From the NCBI GenBank assembly GCA_013377075.1, contig JACABD010000025.1, forward strand, positions 10,000 through 52,894: 42,895 bases of DNA, given 5' to 3'. Both the position numbers and the translations under genes were made by a program. The notes below the pieces were generated by a model. It had not been told where the DNA came from and ran no database searches. It worked only from the letters and a program-made list of their open reading frames with translations. This DNA is from Geobacteraceae bacterium (GTDB lineage: Bacteria; Desulfobacterota; Desulfuromonadia; Geobacterales; DSM-12255). This document shows positions 39,202 through 42,895 of this stretch, piece by piece. Positions within the stretch are counted from its first letter, which is position 1; every line of letters begins with the position of its first letter.

Positions 39202-40245
39202 ATGAAACAGATTGAAACATTGATCCGCGCCCTGCCGAAAACCGAGCTCCATCTCCATATCGAGGGGACCCTTGAGCCGGAAATGCTTTTTCAGCTGGCC
39301 CGGCGCAACAACATTACTCTCCCCTATGAAGATGTGGCAGCTGTCAGGGCTGCCTATGACTTCACCAACCTCCAGTCTTTCCTCGATATCTATTATGCCG
39401 GAGCCAGCGTCCTTGTCACCGAGGAGGATTTCTTTGAGCTGACCCTGGCTTATCTGGCAAAATGCGCCGCGGACAGGGTAGTTCACACGGAGCTGTTTTT
39501 CGATCCACAATCCCACACGTCAAGGGGCATCCCCTTTGCGACCGTGCTGAGCGGCATCCGCCGGGCTATGGCAGTTGGCAAGGAACGGTTCGGTATCAGC
39601 TCAAAGCTGATCATGTCCTTTCTTCGTCATCTGCCGGAAGAAGATGGCTTCAAAACCCTCGACGATGCCCGTCCGTTCCTTGCGCTGATTGATGGTGTCG
39701 GCCTTGACTCCAGCGAAATGGGGCATCCGCCAGCTGATTTTCAGCGACTCTTTGCGATGTGCAGGGCTCTCGGGCTGCGCCGAGTTGCCCATGCCGGTGA
39801 AGAAGGACCTGCTGCCTATATTTGTGAAGCTCTCGATATGCTCGATGTCTGCCGGATTGATCATGGTGTCCGTGCCATTGAGGATGACTCTTTGCTTGAG
39901 AGACTGGCTAAGGAGCGGCTGCCGCTGACAGTCTGCCCTTTCTCCAATGTCAGGCTCAAGGTCTTTGCCTCCCTGGCCGGCCATAACCTTCGCCGGCTGC
40001 TGCAGCGCGGCGTCTGCGTTACCGTGAATTCAGACGATCCAGCTTATTTCGGCGGCTATCTGCAGGATAATCTGCTGGGAGTGGCCAGGGAACTCGGCCT
40101 TTCAGCCGATGAGATTGTGACACTGGTAAAAAACGGCTTCGAGGCCAGCTGGCTTGATGAAGCTGAGAAGACACACTGGCTTGGGGTGTGCGACACCATT
40201 GCCGGGGAGGGGAACCATGGACGAATTCATGAGGGCCGCGGTTGA
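39202..40245 (+). CDS. Adenine deaminase of the adenosine-deaminase family
   Basis: 347 residues. Zinc ligands and catalytic residues: [16 protein letters not shown] (HxH), HAGEEGPA (His, Glu), DHGVRA and [15 protein letters not shown]. The [10 protein letters not shown] ending and [20 protein letters not shown] segment fit the adenine-deaminase branch rather than true adenosine deaminases (SDDP-LIFG). It converts adenine to hypoxanthine and ammonia. A TGGAG lies before the ATG. The next gene overlaps its 3' end. Confidence 0.88.
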   Translation: MKQIETLIRALPKTELHLHIEGTLEPEMLFQLARRNNITLPYEDVAAVRAAYDFTNLQSFLDIYYAGASVLVTEEDFFELTLAYLAKCAADRVVHTELFFDPQSHTSRGIPFATVLSGIRRAMAVGKERFGISSKLIMSFLRHLPEEDGFKTLDDARPFLALIDGVGLDSSEMGHPPADFQRLFAMCRALGLRRVAHAGEEGPAAYICEALDMLDVCRIDHGVRAIEDDSLLERLAKERLPLTVCPFSNVRLKVFASLAGHNLRRLLQRGVCVTVNSDDPAYFGGYLQDNLLGVARELGLSADEIVTLVKNGFEASWLDEAEKTHWLGVCDTIAGEGNHGRIHEGRG

Positions 40246-40654
40246 TGAGGCGCAGCTCGGGCTGAAGGAAGGGGGAATCCCCATCGGTTCGGTACTGGTC
40301 CACAACGGCAGAATAATAGGCAGGGGGCATAACCGGCGGGTGCAAAAGGGGAGCGCCATACTTCACGGCGAAATGGACGCCCTGGAAAACGCCGGCCGGC
40401 TACCAGCGTCCATTTACAAACAGTCAGTTCTTTACACTACCCTCTCACCCTGCTCCATGTGCAGCGGCGCCATACTTCTCTATGGCATTCCAAGGGTAAT
40501 TATCGGTGAAAACAGAACCTTCATGGGAGAAGAGGAGTGGCTGAAGTCCCGGGGGGTGCAGCTGGAAGTGCTGGGTGATGAACTCTGCATTGCCATGATG
40601 AGAGGGTTTATTGCCGAAAAGCCGGAACTCTGGAATGAAGATATCGGAGTCTGA
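40217..40654 (+). CDS. Cytosine deaminase of the yeast Fcy1 type
   Basis: 145 residues from the ATG at 40217, preceded by GGGGAGGGGA and inside the last codons of the adenine-deaminase gene (29-base overlap), so translation is coupled. Zinc motif [16 protein letters not shown] (HxE) and [20 protein letters not shown] (CxxC), followed by GENRTFM and the ending [10 protein letters not shown], match yeast cytosine deaminase closely. It should deaminate cytosine to uracil. Together the pair frees ammonia from nucleobases. Confidence 0.9.
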   Translation: MDEFMRAAVDEAQLGLKEGGIPIGSVLVHNGRIIGRGHNRRVQKGSAILHGEMDALENAGRLPASIYKQSVLYTTLSPCSMCSGAILLYGIPRVIIGENRTFMGEEEWLKSRGVQLEVLGDELCIAMMRGFIAEKPELWNEDIGV

Positions 40655-40689
40655 AACACTGACTTCATCCCAGCTTTTCTTTGGCCTGC

Positions 40690-40989
40690 TTATGGCTCTG
40701 CCGGGCAGAAATCGTAGCTGCCGACCCCCTGAACCAGCAGGTATTTAGCTGCTCTGCATGTCTGGTTGATTACCCGGTGAATCTGGCCGGTTGGCACCTG
40801 AAACCGCTGCCCCGGCTCCAGTACGAAGGCGTTGTCAGGGGTCTTCGTCTCTACCCGCACAGCCCCTTCCAGGCAGACAAAATAGTCGTTAACCTGAGTG
40901 TGAAAGTGCCACCCGGTTGCCTCCCCGGTAGCCAGCTCCATCTCCCGTACCTGCACATTGTCAGTTCTGATGATATCCTTATTGGCCAT
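40690..40989 (-). CDS. Small cupin-domain protein
   Basis: 99 residues from the ATG at 40989 with AAAGGAGCC before it. A single cupin barrel with GWHFHTQVNDYFVCLEG (His-x-His, metal ligands) and PGQRFQVPTGQIHRV (Pro-G and His). The function is unknown; such proteins bind a metal and a small ligand. It is convergent with the cytosine-deaminase gene. Confidence 0.85.
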   Translation of the reverse strand: MANKDIIRTDNVQVREMELATGEATGWHFHTQVNDYFVCLEGAVRVETKTPDNAFVLEPGQRFQVPTGQIHRVINQTCRAAKYLLVQGVGSYDFCPAEP

Positions 40990-41051
40990 CAAATGGCTCC
41001 TTTCAAAAGTGCGGTGTTTGATCTGCCCAAGCAGTAGGGAACCTGATTGGC

Positions 41052-41762
41052 CTATAGCAGCGCCGCTTTCAGAAAGAGAATGTTGTTCTCCAGGTGAACA
41101 TGCTTATGGAGGTCATCTTCGAACTCATTGAGCTTCTGATAGGTGACCAAGTAGGTATTGCAGACACCTTCAGGGATGGCGTAGCCATTTGCGAGATGGC
41201 GAATTTCGTGGATTGCGTCGCCGATCTCTTCATGTTCGACATGGAGCTTGAGAAGGGACACACGGATCGTTTCCCGATCCTTTTCATCTGGCTCAGCACC
41301 TGATGCTCTGGCCGCATCGACTCTTTTAATGGCCGGGAAGAGCACCTCTTCTTCCTCCTTCAGATGCCCAACCATGTCGGTTGCGATTTTCTCGAAGATG
41401 GCCGCAATCCTGATCACCTCGGGATGGTGCTCTCCATGAACAGTGGCGATCTTCCGGGCATAGGCGGCGATCTGCTCGTCATTCTCCTTTAGATATGTGT
41501 GGTGGGTATTGACGATATAGTCGGCGAGAAAAGGGAGCGACCAGGATGAATAGTTCTGGCTCCGATCGACCGGTTCGGTCTGTACCGTTTCCAGTTCCCT
41601 TGTGATTGCAGCAAGATCGAGGCCTTTCTCAGCACAGGTTGCTGCAAGGGAAACCTTGCCGCCACAGCAGAAATCGATACCATGGTTTTCAAAAACTCTG
41701 GCAGTGCGGAAATCGGTGGCGACAATCTCGCCGACGGTTTTATTCTCTCTTGATTCTTGCAT
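41052..41762 (-). CDS. ric: RIC-type Fe-S cluster repair di-iron protein (ScdA/YtfE)
   Basis: 236 residues from the ATG at 41762, preceded by AAGGAGAG; a second ATG at 41780 lies further upstream. The ScdA N-terminal domain (TVGEIVATDFRTARVFENHG then IDFCCGG) comes first. The hemerythrin-like di-iron domain has histidines and glutamates in YIVNTHHTYLKEN, HGEHHPEV, HLKEEEEVLFP, HVEHEEIGDAI and the final DLHKHVHLENNILF. It repairs Fe-S clusters damaged by NO or oxidants. Two inverted repeats (41796-41832) lie upstream. Confidence 0.92.
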   Translation of the reverse strand: MQESRENKTVGEIVATDFRTARVFENHGIDFCCGGKVSLAATCAEKGLDLAAITRELETVQTEPVDRSQNYSSWSLPFLADYIVNTHHTYLKENDEQIAAYARKIATVHGEHHPEVIRIAAIFEKIATDMVGHLKEEEEVLFPAIKRVDAARASGAEPDEKDRETIRVSLLKLHVEHEEIGDAIHEIRHLANGYAIPEGVCNTYLVTYQKLNEFEDDLHKHVHLENNILFLKAALL

Positions 41763-41795
41763 GGCTCTCTCCTTGAACATATGTCAGATGATTTT

Positions 41796-41832
41796 CTTGT
41801 CATTGCTACAAGTTTTGTTGTCTGTGAACAAA
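41796..41832 (-). promoter_or_regulatory. Tandem dyads upstream of ric
   Basis: CTTGTCATTGCTACAAG (41796-41812) and TTTGTT-N7-AACAAA (41814-41832) are adjacent inverted repeats 34-70 bases before the ric start. Both have TTGT-type halves like CRP/FNR-group sites, which include NO-responsive regulators such as HcpR. No regulator gene is near. Confidence 0.35.
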
Positions 41833-41848
41833 TACCCCTTGAAAAGAT

Positions 41849-42895
41849 CTATTCCGCACCAAGCTCCGCAACAACCGGTGCTGTGAACAGTTCCTCTTCT
41901 TCTGATTCGCCATCAAACTCTTCCGCATCGGTGTACGGCTCTGCCCGGTGACCGAAGAGTGCAATCACTTTCCCGGAAACAAGCCCTGTAACTGCGGCAA
42001 GGGTCGCTGTCAGGGCAATCCCGGCCAATTGGGCACCGCTGTTGATGCCGGTGGCGACAAACAGGGCTGCCAGTCCGCCGAATATGCCGGGCAGGCCATG
42101 GAGATAGAGTACACCGCAGGTATCGACTTTCTTGACAAGATCGGTGAGTCTCCCCTGAATGATGGCAAAGCCGAAGGTCGAGATAACACCGGCCAGAATT
42201 CCGATGGTAAAGGCGATACCAGGAGTTGCCAGATCGCAGGTCGAGCCGATGGCCACGCCGCCTGCCAGGGTGGCATTGGCGATGTCTGCCGCCGATATCT
42301 TCCCGCGCAGTCTGACCGTGGCGAAGTAAGTGGCAAGGGTCGAACCGCACAGTGCCAGGATTACGTTGACCGCCGTCCCCGGCACATCCGCCGGTGCCAC
42401 CAGGGCAGCGCAGAAGCTTGGCCAGAAGACCCACAAAACCATGCTCCCCAAAAGCGAGTAGCGGTCGCTGGTATCGTCACACTCGATGGGGGCTGCATAC
42501 TCCTCCTGCGTGGTCATGGAGGCCGCCACTGCCAGACCGAAAATGGCGCCAAAAGCGTGAATGACGATGGAGCCCCCTGTATCCACGACTTTACCGGTGA
42601 TCAGCCCCAGTCCGCCATTCAGGACCAGCCACTCATTCAGGGCATAAAACGGCACGAAGAGGATTCCCAACAGCAGGTACTGGTTCATCTTAAGCCGCCC
42701 CAGGACGGCGCCGGCACAGATCAGGAGGCTTGCGGCGGCAAATTCGGCCAGGATGAGCTTGTCAATGACGGATTCGGCAACCAGCGGCGGGAAGAGGCTG
42801 TCCTTGATGAAATAGAGCGGGATGGCAACACTGGTCAGCAGGTACGTGGCCGTAATGGCCGACCGGCCGTACTTTTTCACAAAGACCATCAAAAA
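41849..42895 (-). CDS. Rh-family ammonium channel (partial, right edge)
   Basis: At least 348 residues; the frame runs to the edge of the window (FLMVFVKKYGRSAITATYLL), where Rh proteins have the end of their first helix, so the true start lies beyond 42895. About ten membrane helices follow. Rh marks are VIHAFGAIFGLAVAAS, GSMVLWVFWPSFCAAL, ANATLAGGVAIGSTCDLATP (His-free Rh version of the Amt pattern) and DTCGVLYLHGLPGIFGGLAAL. The cytoplasmic tail is acidic (DAEEFDGESEEEEL). Rh channels move ammonia or carbon dioxide and are rare in bacteria. It lies upstream of ric on the same strand. Confidence 0.88.
   Translation of the reverse strand, partial: FLMVFVKKYGRSAITATYLLTSVAIPLYFIKDSLFPPLVAESVIDKLILAEFAAASLLICAGAVLGRLKMNQYLLLGILFVPFYALNEWLVLNGGLGLITGKVVDTGGSIVIHAFGAIFGLAVAASMTTQEEYAAPIECDDTSDRYSLLGSMVLWVFWPSFCAALVAPADVPGTAVNVILALCGSTLATYFATVRLRGKISAADIANATLAGGVAIGSTCDLATPGIAFTIGILAGVISTFGFAIIQGRLTDLVKKVDTCGVLYLHGLPGIFGGLAALFVATGINSGAQLAGIALTATLAAVTGLVSGKVIALFGHRAEPYTDAEEFDGESEEEELFTAPVVAELGAE

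Noticed and set aside
39202-40245. Naming the gene add (adenosine deaminase)
   Set aside because: The [10 protein letters not shown] motif and N-terminal pattern favour the adenine-deaminase branch.

Overview
The window looks like a chromosome segment from a Geobacter-type bacterium (Desulfuromonadota/Geobacterales). This is inferred from a fused nifEN gene, sigma-54 nif promoters followed by antitermination leaders, a LexA box of the Geobacter type, a sensor kinase with a periplasmic c-heme motif, and an ETF:menaquinone-oxidoreductase cluster. No rRNA, tRNA or CRISPR array was seen.

Positions 1-17800 are a nitrogen-fixation island. It opens with the last codons of nifD and a complete nifK. 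Two large paralogous hybrid histidine kinases follow, one with a c-heme DUF3365 sensor and one with an NMT1/THI5-like binding-protein sensor. Next come the nifEN fusion, a convergent PAS-GGDEF cyclase, a nifX - fdxB - second nifX-like operon, draT, a LexA-family repressor with a perfect operator on its own start codon, and draG in an operon with two small unrecognised genes. nifB and an adjacent GNAT protein end the island. nifEN, nifX and nifB each have a clear -24/-12 promoter. The nifX and nifB leaders also carry an intrinsic terminator whose 5' arm overlaps a small hairpin with an A1/G4 hexaloop. That is the signature of ANTAR-type antitermination, and it is the main regulatory finding here.

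Positions 17987-22417 encode an electron-transfer chain: EtfB, EtfA with an N-terminal two-cluster ferredoxin domain, and a membrane Fe-S oxidoreductase (EMO/HdrD type), ending at a strong terminator. It could link flavin-based electron transfer to menaquinone, and sits beside the nif genes.

Positions 22418-29000 are a patchwork accessory region: an attC-like site with a start-less ORF ending on one side and a membrane-protein gene beginning just after the other, several copies of a GGGACAGGCT-type repeat bracketing single genes, a small lipoprotein, membrane proteins, a YbaK protein, two small enzymes, an AraC-GyrI regulator with a free GyrI-like protein, and an internally deleted VTT membrane-protein gene.

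Positions 29000-42895 hold exported MsrB and MsrA, a MocR regulator, two metallo-beta-lactamase-fold proteins, a group of OsmC, MFS, DGC, flavin-split-barrel and CGGC proteins (probably thiol or metal handling), an OFA-type transporter, a nucleobase-deaminase pair (adenine and cytosine), a cupin, a RIC-type Fe-S repair protein, and an Rh-type ammonium channel that runs off the right edge. Several of these concern ammonia or nitrosative stress and fit with the nif island, but that link is inferred from position only.
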